A program made the translations under genes and the position numbers. A stretch of 64,000 nucleotides of DNA from Acheta domesticus (taxonomy: Eukaryota > Arthropoda > Insecta > Orthoptera > Gryllidae), in assembly GCA_031308135.1 (NCBI GenBank), contig JAHLJT010009436.1, positions 214,743,420-214,807,419 on the forward strand. The letters are read 5' to 3'. Of the stretch, positions 21,659-32,820 are shown piece by piece. The notes beneath the pieces are model-generated. The model was given only the letters and a program-made list of their open reading frames with translations. It was not told the DNA's origin and did not search any database. Within the stretch, counting starts at the first letter, position 1; each line of letters begins with the position of its first letter.

Positions 21659-23232
21659 TGAAATGTACCAACAACGTCTCGTCATAGACTCTTACGATAT
21701 CGTTGGCATCATTCATCTAAGATGGTTATAATCGTGACCCGTTCCGAATTTATATTAAAATTTTGGGCGCCAGGAACAGGTTACGTTAATTAAAACCAAT
21801 ACTTCCACAGCTAATTTCAACAAATGTATAAATGTCCGGCTAGGGTCAATGGGTCCCGTTATGGATAATCGCTATCGCCTAGACAGCCGATTACTTGATC
21901 TGCCAACAGTACAGTATGGCGAGGAATCTGAAAGGGAATAGTTATCTATTTCTAACTATTTAACAATTTTGATTGACTAAATGAAAATCTTTTCATTTCC
22001 AAAAGAAAAAAAATTCAACAATTTATTCAACACTATTAACAATTGTTTTTGTCCTTAGGTCATGACCTCGTTTTAAAATATATCTTTTGTACTGCAGTAC
22101 TTATCTAATATCTTGGTCGCCGACGCCCCGCAGTCTCTTCTCACTTGAATGTAGGTGATCCCAAGTCCCGCTTCTCTCTTCTAATCTTGCGACGCTGCCG
22201 ACGCATCCGGCCCTCACTGCCTAGAATATCTATCAGTTCTTACTTGATATTTAGAGTTCCTAGTCTTCCCCAACTAGTGGTAAAATATTAAAGTCCCAAA
22301 CCGCAATATATATAAAACTTTCAAAGTCCTAATCGAACTTCCCGTTGCACATCAACTTCCAGAGTCCGAAAAACTGTTGAGTCTCACTCGAAGCTTACAA
22401 GTCCTACTTCACTAATATTGATCTCGCGAGCGATCTTTACTACTCGACGACTACTATCAGAATGTCCACATCTCCCTGTCCTTCCGCCCTCAACGCTTCG
22501 GCATCCGTCCTTCGTTCCTCTTTTCTAAAACAAAACGACAAAATTCGATTGTCTATTCTCCCTTAGCCAATCCATTCATCTCTTATCAAACCAAGTAGCC
22601 ACGCCCTCGACAGTCATTCCTTTTCAGACCAATCCCATATCATTTTATCTGTCTATCTAGCCAGCGCCCCCACCTCTTCAAGGCCTACATTTAAAAAAAA
22701 TATTTAATACGCCTGTAACAAGTAATGTACTTCAGCTTCCGGGTCAATGACCCCCATCTCGATCAGGTTTTTGTCCAGTTTCCCTGATCCATTGAGCAAA
22801 TGCTGAGATGGCCCCTTGTTTTGCTTCTGGACGTAAATGTAGCTTCACTGTGCGCACGTTTTGTTGAGCACTCCTTTTGCTTGTAGTTCATTTACAGTTG
22901 AAATTGATTTTCTATAACTCGGGAAAAACATTTTTCAAATATTTTTTCTAAAATAATTATTTTCTAAATTCATTTTTTCGTTGTTTTTTTTAATAATAAT
23001 AAAATTTCTGGCCCTCAAGAAAATGTGCGCAGGTAAATTTCTTTCCCCACACGTCATATATAGTTTTTACTGTTTTTTGACAAATAAATAAATAAATAAA
23101 TGCAGTTTGTTGACTTTGCCAACCACTGCGCCGGCGTTGCTAAGGCTGTATATCGCCATTTGCATATCCTTTTGTCCAACCCATTTACAGCCAATATTAT
23201 TAACAAAATATTATATATTTTGGTATATCACA
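21659..23232 (+). mobile_element. Solo LTR, copy 1, with a 0.4-kb insertion
   Basis: Begins TGAAATGTACC and ends GGTATATCACA, the TG...CA form with short inverted ends typical of LTRs. It aligns along its length with the cleaner copy at 41335-42480, sharing blocks such as CTATCGCCTMGACAGCCGATTAC and CAGTTTGTTGAC. It is about 430 bp longer because 22687-23098 is absent from the other copy. No clear target-site duplication remains. No second LTR, gag or pol is found nearby. Confidence 0.75.
22687..23098 (+). mobile_element. Insertion in LTR copy 1 with AAAT-repeat tail
   Basis: About 410 bases lacking from the sister LTR at 41335-42480. It ends in TTTTTTGACAAATAAATAAATAAA, and a similar ending (GTTTTTGGCAAATAAATAAATAAA) occurs near 44802-44825, suggesting the 3' end of a SINE or LINE family. 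No protein similarity was recognised. Confidence 0.6.
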
Positions 23233-23272
23233 TTATTTATTTATTTATTCATTCATTCATTCATTCATTTTT
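23233..23272. repeat. ATTT/ATTC microsatellite
   Basis: A short TTAT/TTCATTCATTC run directly after the LTR end, followed by about 100 bases of pyrimidine-rich sequence. Confidence 0.8.
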
Positions 23273-23379
23273 TCTTTCATCTCACTTTTTTCCCTTTCTT
23301 TCTTTTTTTATTAGTACAGTTTTTCCATTTTAATCTTCATTTCTTTTTTCTTCTTTTCTGTTTTTAATACTTAGAAATA

Positions 23380-25790
23380 TCTGTATTGTACATTTTATTA
23401 TCGTCTCCTGTATTATTTCAGTAGTTTACCTTTGGGTTCCGGCTCTCACACGCAACCAATCTTTATAAATGAGGGCTCCAAAGAAAGAGAATTTCACGGA
23501 GACTTGACGAATTCCACTTTGACTTTAAAAATATGGATGATTTCTTTAAAAAAACTAATCGAAATATTAATGTAAAATGCAACCCGCATCACATGTCAAC
23601 CTATATCGGCAAATAACTCATAAACGAAGCATTTTAGAGCCTTAAAGAGTAAAATATTGAGGCCAAAGGCCTTAAAGTTACGTTTTTCACAGCATAATCT
23701 ACAAGATGAGACATTCTCCGATGCATTCATTTAACTTTTCGGTTTTACGCTTTAATACCATCAAGGCCACCTCAATATTTCAGCCCTTCCTGCTGGTAGC
23801 AATTTTTGTGGCGACACGCTTAGAAGGCTTAGATTCGACAATATTTACGCTTTCTGTTAACACCGTAGTTTGTGCAGTCTGACGAGGTTTATTTGCATAA
23901 TCATTAATTCAAGATTTTTTCTCCAGCAACAACTAGAAGTACTATTATAGTTGCTTGATACCTATACCTATGAAGATTGTTTCTTATGCGTGTAGTGAAA
24001 CTATTCAATTAACGTTTTTTCATGGTCTATAAGTGCTGTGTACTTAATTGTGGAAGGATGTGGGTATTCAGTGAAGAGTGAAGACTGTGTTTGTGTTTTA
24101 CCCGTACCAATATTTTCGTCATTATTCGATGAAATTTTCAAGTCAACGGGTTCAGACACGTAGCTTTCTCAAAAGGAAAAAGCTAATATTTTTGTGACTA
24201 TCACGAAAAACTAAAACCTAATTGACAAAGAATATTGAATAATTACTTCAAATGTCTTTAAGTAAGTGTTGGGAATTGTTCCAAGCAAATTCTCCATGAT
24301 ATTGAATAAATATTTATTGAAAATTTCTTTTACACATTAATTGCATTGTTTTTTATTTTTATTTGTAATTGTGTTAGTACATTGCGAGTTACCTTTGTAG
24401 ATACGAATAAAAGTATAGTAGTATAGATACAAATAAACACGTTTCGTTAACTACTTTCCCTCTTGTTAGAATGAAAATAGAAGGATAGGGATGAGTGTGG
24501 GGTCTAACATGCGAGAGTTCTCGCACGGGTACGCAGAGGTAGTGGGGAAAAACTTGTGCTATGGCACAACACAAAGAACAAACTTTTTAAAGTAGCTAAA
24601 GTAAAATAGCTTGAAATAAATGAAAAACAAAAATCAAAACGCGCTAGCCTACAATACTATGTGAATCAATTAAAAAACAATTAAATTTAAAATTATAGAA
24701 AGAATAGTGCAAGTCACCCGACAACTGCCAACGATCGCAGTCCAAACGCACGATTTAAATGTTGGCGATATCTGGAAATATGTACACTATACTGCGATAT
24801 TTCTAGGAAGGTCTCTCAAGATAACTCAAATCCCATCTTCGCGTTGGAATATGTCACGGCATTTCGCGTCTTTTCTCGGTCTTGCCGGTAGAAGTCGCAT
24901 GATCGCAAGCACTGCTTCATACGGTCGCGATCGTGCGAAATCTAGCGGAACGACTGAGAAAGATGCGAAATGCCGTGACATGTTCCATCGCGAAGATGGG
25001 ATTTGAGTTATCTTCAGAGACCTTCCTAGAAAAAAACGCAGTATAACGCCAAACTGCAAACTCATATTGTAAATAAAACACCGTTTGATATTAAACTCAA
25101 GGTGTCGGTTCGTTAAGATATTAAAAATGCAAACATAGTTTGAGCAACATTCCCATGTACCGAAGTGGGCTTACCAATGCCTACTAAATTGTTTCTAATG
25201 CTAACAAATGGTATTTAGTACTCAAAGGTGAAAACTTTAGTTTGATCATTTTTTGGATTCGGAATTGTTTTTCTTGAGGTACGTAAGGACGCAGAAAATA
25301 ATTCAATACTTTTTAGTAAACAAATAATTTTTCAATTTTCTTACCCTAGCAAGATGGCACCCTGACTCTCCAAAACCCAGTCGGTTCTTCATAAGAAATC
25401 AAGGAAAGTTAAATATTGCAATGAGTAGGTCTCTTCTTGCTCGATCCGGTATTTTTGCACTACTTTACTTGGCTTTCTCAAGAGTAAAAACCTTTTCTAT
25501 TATTTGAATATCAAGGAAAGCGAAAAGCTAACTCTCAAAGAAGATTGAAAAATTTCTTCAAATGTTTTTAAAGAAGAATGAATTGTTCCAAGAACATCTC
25601 TCTATAATGTGGAATAAACTTTAATTGAAAATTTGTTTGAAACATCAATTGCATTGTTATTTTGTTTGATATTCTGTAAGTACATTAGTAGTTCCTCTCT
25701 ATGGAACGGATAGACAAGTGGATAGGAAAAGGGTGGGATTTAACATGCGAGAGTTCTCGCACGGATACGCTAGTTATGTACAAATTCTGA
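23380..25790 (-). repeat. Tandem-dimer repeat R1 (inverted copy of 46475-48620)
   Basis: Two related units of about 1 kb follow each other. Each carries the near-palindrome TGCGAGAGTTCTCGCA followed by CGGGTACGC or CGGATACGC (about 24511 and 25747), and an A-rich block with AATTGCATTGTT (about 24340 and 25647). The whole tract matches 46475-48620 in inverted orientation, including the outer flank GGTTGCGTGTGAGAGCCGG. R1 carries a 254-bp MITE that R2 lacks. No protein is recognised. Confidence 0.8.
24790..25043. mobile_element. Palindromic MITE, 254 bp, TA target duplication (Tc1/mariner-like)
   Basis: Ends are TACTGCG...CGCAGTA, flanked by TA at 24788-24789 and 25044-25045. The two halves are mirror images: TCTAGGAAGGTCTCT at the left matches AGAGACCTTCCTAGA at the right. 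The inverted sister repeat R2 has an uninterrupted site around 47235-47250, confirming an insertion. Frames on both strands encode the same peptide, a consequence of symmetry rather than coding. Confidence 0.88.
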
Positions 25791-25970
25791 TTTGTCATAC
25801 ATGGCTTATGCTGTATTTATGTGACAAATGAATATATTATTATTAATAAAAGGAGACGGTAATTCCCCTACTGTATTATTAAATAAGAAAAGTGCACAAT
25901 GCAATGATTTGCTACTGTTCAGTGCAGAATTTGTTGATGCTTGTAATGATTTTCACATATCATTACGTGC
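25791..25970. other. Short spacer, nothing recognised
   Basis: AT-rich sequence between repeat R1 and the outer end of the giant inverted repeat. Confidence 0.5.
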
Positions 25971-27001
25971 TATATTTTTTGATATGTTTGTTTTCACATG
26001 ATTTTCTACCTCCTCTTGTTATCCAATAATTGAATTTCTGTAAAACGTTTAATTTTCTTTTTAAGAGGAAAACATTTGTTAAAAGAAATGTTTTAAAATA
26101 AATAAATTCATATTTAAATAAATTACTATATTAATTTCCTATTCTTGAAATTTGTATTGTATCGTTGGCATTCTGCAGTTTTCTAGATGGTTTGTTCATA
26201 TATGTACTGTCGTCCACATGTGTTGTTATTGTGACTTCATTTCCAGTATGGAATATTATGAGTTGTATTTTGGCTCCAATATGCTTTTTTGAGTACACTT
26301 GTAATGGTATCTTTGACCTCAGAAATTTAGTCCCTTGGTACACAAGAAATACCATGACCATAGAATGTTAAGATTCATGCAAATTAATTGCGTATTTCCT
26401 GCCTGACTTGATATAAAACTCCAAAAATTTTGATTTATTTTTGTTTGATAAATGTACATTTTCACAAGAGATTACATTTGTGATATAGTTTTCTCTACAT
26501 TACTAATTCTAATATCATAGATTCTAGATTGTGTCCAATCACAGGCCAGCTCAGCCTAAAACAAGCTGGGGGCCAATTATATTTTCCGGGGACCCCCTTT
26601 TCTGTTAATTTTTTATTTACATATGTCATATTTTTCCTGTACAAGCTATATTAATAATTTCCAATGTGCACAGAAATTGAAAGAAAGTCATGCAGCCTCT
26701 ATCCATGTGAAAGGTGTTTTTGTTTTCTTTAGATTCCCAGTCACTATTTCAACTTAAAAATATACAAAAAATATATGAAATCTTCTTAATAGCATACTCA
26801 ATGATGCTGAGTTTAATTCTTATCTACGCAAAGACAAGGTGATTTGGAGGCAGTGAATGGATGTGATTGGGGTATTAATCAGGAGCTGTTTTATTCTGAG
26901 TGAATCTCACGTGAAGTCATTTTCATCTAAAGTTTTAGTGAATTTTGTCACTATAAATGTATTGGGATTTCTGAAATTTCTTGATTCTACGACACTTACT
27001 C
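25971..27001 (+). repeat. Left arm of the 4-kb inverted repeat
   Basis: About 1031 bases that are the reverse complement of 28971-30000, with few mismatches in the middle and more toward both ends. The outer end is TATATTTTTTGATATG; the inner end is TTGATTCTACGACACTTACTC. A 68- or 76-codon frame appears identically in both arms, with no recognised domain. With TA at the very ends, a Tc1/mariner-type element with exceptionally long inverted repeats is possible, but no transposase was found. Confidence 0.9.
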
Positions 27002-28095
27002 AACCTTATATTTTAAAAACAAAAATTTTGTGTACACCACATATGCCGTGCAAATAAAAATATATTTATGTTGCTCTGGATCTTAAATCTCACTATTTCT
27101 CTTATTTAGATCTACCTACAAAACAAATATTTGTAACTATATGCAGTTTTGCTTTGACAGTGGCCATTTTCTTACAGCTAGTTTTACTTAATTCTCAAAG
27201 ATCATTCAAACGTTAGGTGGTTCACAATATGTTCATAATCAATATTTTACTAGTGTTCACAACATGTGATTATCTTGTTTTATGGAGGTATTCTCTTTGT
27301 TGTCATTGGTTCACTTCAACAGGAAGGCTCTTGATATGTTCCAATCACGATGCAATGACACCCTTGCATCCACTTTTTGAAGAGGTAATGTTGACATGTT
27401 GTCTGTTGACAAATGTATGCATGACCATGTTCTTATGAATAAATGTCATCATTAAACTTAACTTGCAAACAGTTACTATCTTACAAGCATCCTGTGGACC
27501 TAATTGTCTTGGTAATTTATTTACTTATAACTAAATGCAGTTATAATGATGCATTTCGTGTTCCGCATAAACTGCACTAATATAGGTGGTAAAAAATGCA
27601 AATGGGGAGAAAAGTCTGTTTCATTGGTATGTTCATGTGACTTGTAATTGCTTGTAATTTGAATTAACGATTCATTTATATTATATGACGATTCCTTTTA
27701 ATTTTTATTATTGCCTGTCACGTTTCCCATTTAAATAAATAATTGTTTGAAGTGGGTAAAATCAGTTCAAAGAAAGAATTTCTATGTTTCTTCCTTTCAT
27801 AATCTTTGTTCCGCACGTTGCAACTTAACACCATTGTACAAATCATTTTTTAATTCTTTGATATATTTTGTAATAAAAGCAATTTTTTTGTATAATTTGT
27901 TTTGTCTAAGCAATTTAATTGCTTAAACTCTTTGTAAAAGTAATCCATCCTCTTTCATATAACATGAAATTGAACAATATGAGAAAGAAAATCCAAAATT
28001 TTTGAAGATTAAATAAATAAATATGACTTGGTGTAAATGCAGAAATTATTTGTAACAGAGTACTTGATAAGAGAACTAATAAATATCATTTGCCG
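27002..28095. other. Spacer of the inverted repeat, left part
   Basis: About 1.1 kb of AT-rich sequence. Frames at 27217-27438 and nearby lack recognised motifs. If the palindrome is a transposon, this is where a transposase would lie; none is visible. Confidence 0.5.
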
Positions 28096-28103
28096 GTGAT
28101 GAC

Positions 28104-28909
28104 TGGACCTCGGAATTTTAGGCACAAAAACGGGATGATTTAGGCACTGGAAATAGGCAACAAAATTATGAAATTAACTGTATAAAATTGCTATTATGAA
28201 ATGAAGTTAAAACATCACTTTTCATTCCTAATAAGAATGAAAAGTGATGATTTAGATGCTTAAAATTGGTTACAAAATTATGAAAGCAGATAATTGACAA
28301 CATCAGACATGAAAAGTTATGTTTCTGACAACTGATTAAAAATGGTCTAATTAGGCATATTTTATTTTTCAGGAAAGTCAAGTGTTTTAACATATTTGAG
28401 AGTGACTACAAGGATATTGTTTTATTAATTTTCATTTCATTCATTCTTTCACTCTTTTCATTCTCTACCTGTCAACTGCGCAGCTGAATCGGGAATGGGT
28501 GCAATAGCCTAAGAAGAGCTTACTGATTGAACACGAGTGCGAAACATGCTCTTTTTACTGACTTGCAAAGCTTCGGTGAATAGGCAATTGCGTATTTCAT
28601 CAGGGAATATTCATGTTTTGGGATATTGTGGAAAGTATTTGCATTTTGATATAATTTTATAAAAAAATAAGTAATTAAAATATGATAATTCTTCAAAATT
28701 TCTTCTTTTAGGCAGTTTCAGGCAATAAAATATTAAAATAAGTTCCAACCATCCTTTTAGGTTATTTTAGGCACTATTAAATGCTTTCAGTAGATTTTTT
28801 AAAAATTTTTTTAAAATTTATTTATTTTTAAATTCATAAACATGTGTAATTATTTTCCACAACCTTCTAAAGGAACTAAATAGGCAGTTCTCCTAAAATC
28901 CGAGGTCTA
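28104..28909. mobile_element. Nonautonomous hAT element, 806 bp, 8-bp target duplication
   Basis: The ends TGGACCTCGGAATTTTAGG and, inverted, TAGACCTCGGATTTTAGG form terminal inverted repeats. A perfect 8-bp duplication GTGATGAC flanks them (28096-28103 and 28910-28917), the size hAT transposases leave. Inside are repeated TTAGGCA motifs and a perfect hairpin at 28213-28249, but no transposase frame. It sits in the spacer of the giant inverted repeat. Confidence 0.88.
28213..28249. repeat. Perfect 15-bp hairpin inside the hAT element
   Basis: CATCACTTTTCATTC, a 7-base loop, then GAATGAAAAGTGATG. The stem is perfect, unlike its diverged surroundings. Confidence 0.85.
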
Positions 28910-28970
28910 GTGATGACAAAGCAGCATTTATTTTATTATATTTTAGAAGCATTTAACATTTTAAAAAAAT

Positions 28971-30000
28971 GAGTAAATGTCATAGAATCAAGAAATTTCA
29001 GAAATCCCAATACATTTGTAGTAACAAAGTTCATTAAAACTTAGATGAAAATGACTTCACGTGAGATTCACTCAGAATAAAACAGCTCCTGATTAATACC
29101 CCAATCACATCCATTCACTGCCTCCAAATCACCTTGTCTTTGCGTAGATAAGAATTAAACTCAGCATCATTGAGTATGCTATTAAGAAGATTTCATATAT
29201 TTTTTGTATATTTTTAAGTTGAAATAGTGACTGGGAATCTAAAGAAAACAAAAACACCTTTCACATGGATAGAGGCTGCATGACTTTCTTTCAATTTCTG
29301 TGCACATTGGAAATTATTAATATAGCTTGTACAGGAAAAATATGACATATGTAAATAAAAAATTAACAGAAAAGCGGGTCCCCGGAAAATATAATTGGCC
29401 CCCAGCTTGTTTTAGGCTGAGCTGGCCTGTGATTGGACACAATCTAGAATCTATGATATTAGAATTAGTAATGTAGAGAAAACTATATCACAAATGTAAT
29501 CTCTTGTGAAAATGTACATTTATCAAACAAAAATAAATCAAAATTTTTGGAGTTTTATATCAAGTCAGGCAGGAAATACGCAATTAATTTGCATGAATCT
29601 TAACATTCTATGGTCATGGTATTTCTTGTGTACCAAGGGACTAAATTTCTGAGGTCAAAGATACCATTACAAGTGTACTCAAAAAAGCATATTGGAGCCA
29701 AAATACAACTCATAATATTCCATACTGGAAATGAAGTCACAATAACAACACATGTGGACGACAGTACATATATGAACAAACCATCTAGAAAACTGCAGAA
29801 TGCCAACGATACAATACAAATTTCAAGAATAGGAAATTAATATAGTAATTTATTTAAATATGAATTTATTTATTTTAAAACATTTCTTTTAACAAATGTT
29901 TTCCTCTTAAAAAGAAAATTAAACATTTCACAGAAATACAATTATTGGATAACAAGAGAAGGTAGAAAATCATGTGAAAACAAACATATCAAAAAATATA
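28971..30000 (-). repeat. Right arm of the 4-kb inverted repeat
   Basis: Reverse complement of 25971-27001, starting GAGTAAATGTCATAGAATCA and ending CATATCAAAAAATATA. The reciprocal short frame is at 29610-29840. Similarity stops abruptly at both borders. Confidence 0.9.
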
Positions 30001-30323
30001 CCCTTTCTTCATTCCTGGACATCAAAATGTATCACATAATTTACAAGTCTACTATAGAAAATACAAAAACATTTTAAGGAATGTCAGCAAAGGCAAAAAT
30101 AATAAAACATGATCAGCATAGTTTGAGAGTTAATATCAAAATTAAAACCATGCAGAATGTCATAAAAAATACTAACAAATCATCTTGAAACTTTGTGGGA
30201 TATGTTGTTTTAAAGTGCAGTGACAGAGAGGTGACGAATTCATTGAACAAAATGTCACCAGTCTCTTTAACCAACACTTTTGCAGAATTGTGGTTAATCT
30301 TTTAAAGCCACAAACTTCAATAT
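30001..30323. other. Unassigned AT-rich DNA
   Basis: No gene or repeat recognised. Confidence 0.4.
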
Positions 30324-31333
30324 AGGGGCCATCCATAAATTACATAATGTAAATTTGGAGTATTTTCAATACCCTCTCTCCCCCTTGTAACGCGCCCACA
30401 ATGCACACTTGAACCCCCCTCCCCTCCTTAATAATTACGTAGCGCCTGCGACAACACCCCTCCTTGTAAATGCAAGAAGTGAAAATAAATTACAGCACAG
30501 TAAAACAGTTTGTTCCAACATTCCAAATAAAATCGGCCGAAATTTTATCGTCCCTCTTCAAATTACCTGAAAATGCTCATACTTTTTCATTTTCATCTAA
30601 AAATAAGCAGAAATGTGCTCATCTGTTTTAGTTCATTGTATTTTCAAATTTCACGTAACAGCATATAACTGTTTTTGACCTATTTCACACAGCACTAACA
30701 AACAAAATTGTATAAACTTGTAAAATTAATACAAACTAGATATTACTATAATTTCGTATGTGTAGACACAAACTTTTGATATAAATTGTTCCTTGTCATT
30801 TTGTGCATGACCATGCTGAAATATAAGGTCGGAGGTCAAAAATCTCGTTTTCTCTTCAAAAATTCATTAACCAAATACGCCATCTTCGATTTTGCTGAAA
30901 TTTTGGGAAATTAAAGGTAAGAGATCATACTTTAACAAATCAAAAAATCACAGATTTTTTAATGTTCTGAAATTATTCTGAAGTTGATATTCCATATTTT
31001 CCATTTTGTTTTAAGAGAACTTGATATGTAAACATACAAAGGACATAATTATTTACCTCATGTTGTAATATTTGAAATTATGTATTCATAAAGTTTCTAA
31101 TCTTATAATTGATCACATTTTAATACTTTTTGTAGGTGGCGCCATATGTTTTATTTAAATCCATATGGATCTTTCTCACGTCAAAAGATACAAACTGATA
31201 CCATTTCTGAAAAATCCATTTTTAAAATTTTATTTTTAAGTAAAGAATTAAAATACATGGAAAAAATAACATATCATATAAAAGTGAGTTACTATGATAA
31301 TTTCTCCAAAATCAGCATTTGTTTATTGTTTTT

Positions 31334-31846
31334 TTACTCTCCGAAAAAAATGAGCTTGTTGTTTTGAAATATGATGATGGGGTTAAAGTTGTTCAGTTTA
31401 TCCATCAGGACGTTTATAAATTGGTTAACTGATTTCATTATACAATTCAGTAAATAGCAATCAACATTTATCCACTGATTGAAGGCGATATTCTCAATAT
31501 CATCCGACTCAAGGTTGTAAAGTATCACATCCTTGAAATCTGTGATATCCAAACAATCATTGGAGATTCTTTCGTAGCAAGAATCGGTTGGTGGTGTACA
31601 TTTTATGACAGTACATCTGAAAATTTCTCCAATTTTTTTAGTTTTGAATTCCATGGGCAACAAGGTGGCTCCAGTCAACATCAGATTGAAGTTTTTGTGA
31701 ATGCAGCACACACATACTGTGTGTATTTGAAGAACCAGCAAGTACACATTGCTTTGGTCGAAGTTCCGCAAACTTGGAGAAATTTTATTGTTTGGAAATA
31801 GTTCCTTGAAGACTTCAAAAATTCTTTTAAATTTCGTAACACGCAT
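31334..31846 (-). pseudogene. Probable transposase fragment of the 30.3-33.9 kb element
   Basis: A 170-residue frame with a CVCCIHKNFNLML segment (about 45-57) and, later, QWINVDCYLLNCIMKS followed by FINVLMDKLNNF. This order, CxCxxHxNxxLM then QWxxVDxxxL, recalls transposase-like uncharacterised proteins that are repetitive in arthropod and cnidarian genomes; I cannot name the superfamily with certainty. It lies between inverted arms, which supports a transposon origin. It is short, probably one piece of a longer protein. Confidence 0.45.
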
Positions 31847-32079
31847 GGTTAAATTAAACTCCCAATATGACTAAGCCAAAATGATAATTACTGACATTAC
31901 AGATTTTTTAAAATACAATTAAACAAATAATTGTATAACAACTTAACGAGCATAACGCCATTTTCTGACTAATTTTATACATTTACATAATTAATTTAAA
32001 TAATTTGTTTGAGCTTAATTTACTTTATTTGCAGTTAACATAAAAGACAAAATCACTAGTGAAAAATCTGACCATTTTA

Positions 32080-32820
32080 CAGTGGCGTAGCGTGACTCGC
32101 GCGGTTGGGGATGCTCAACATTAACGTGAACTGTAGACATCATGATTCTTAATGTTCTCTAGAATCTAGGTGATTGAAACAAATGTATACACTACTTCAA
32201 CAGATTTATGTCAGGAGATTTCTTGAAAACAAATTATGTAATAGCTCAGCTTTAGTTCTCATGGGCGATTGGCAATGAGATCATTTGTGAATTTATATAT
32301 TTCAAACCAAAATAAAAGTTTAATATATTTAAGCAAGAAATCAACTTCTTAGATACGAATTAACTATTAGTAGGCAAGCACTATATCTATTGTTTGTGCC
32401 CATGACCAAGCACAGAATCACGAGTGAGAAAGAAAAATATCTCTCTCACAACCTCAAGTGTGCTGCGCTCTCGTGCACAAACGAACAAATTGCTCAAGCC
32501 TTTTCTCAGCCGTATGCTAGCTTTTCAGGGCTCGAGAATCCAGGAGCTGGGGTGGAGAGGGGAGGGGAGAACCTCGCCGTCTGCGCATGCGTCATTGCTC
32601 GTCGCAATCTCGCGGCAGACGCTAGAAGCATTTTAGCATCCATGCAATCAAGAGGCCAGCTTGTATAAACGCGCGGAATTCAATAGAGGAAATCACTTAC
32701 ATTAATACAAAACGTGTTTCACTCACTTGGAAAATTATCAATACAATATTTAGGCTTCTTTGATTAATATTTTACGTGGGGATGCTCAGCATCTTAGCGT
32801 TCCCTGACGTTACGCCACTG
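32080..32820. mobile_element. Nonautonomous hAT element, 741 bp
   Basis: Terminal inverted repeats CAGTGGCGTAGCGTGA and its counterpart TGACGTTACGCCACTG, with GGGGATGCTCA just inside both ends. It is flanked by CCATTTTA (32072-32079) and TCATTTTA (32821-32828), an 8-bp duplication with one mismatch. The GC-richer core (32460-32670) holds overlapping frames with no recognised domain. It is nested inside the 30.3-33.9 kb transposon. Confidence 0.88.

Noticed and set aside
24707..25065. Nearly identical peptides encoded on opposite strands
   Set aside because: Explained by the palindromic MITE at 24790-25043.
26131..26371. Short frames repeated in both arms of the large palindrome as possible genes
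   Set aside because: Each exists in both arms because the arms are copies; no domain, and antisense frames overlap equally well.
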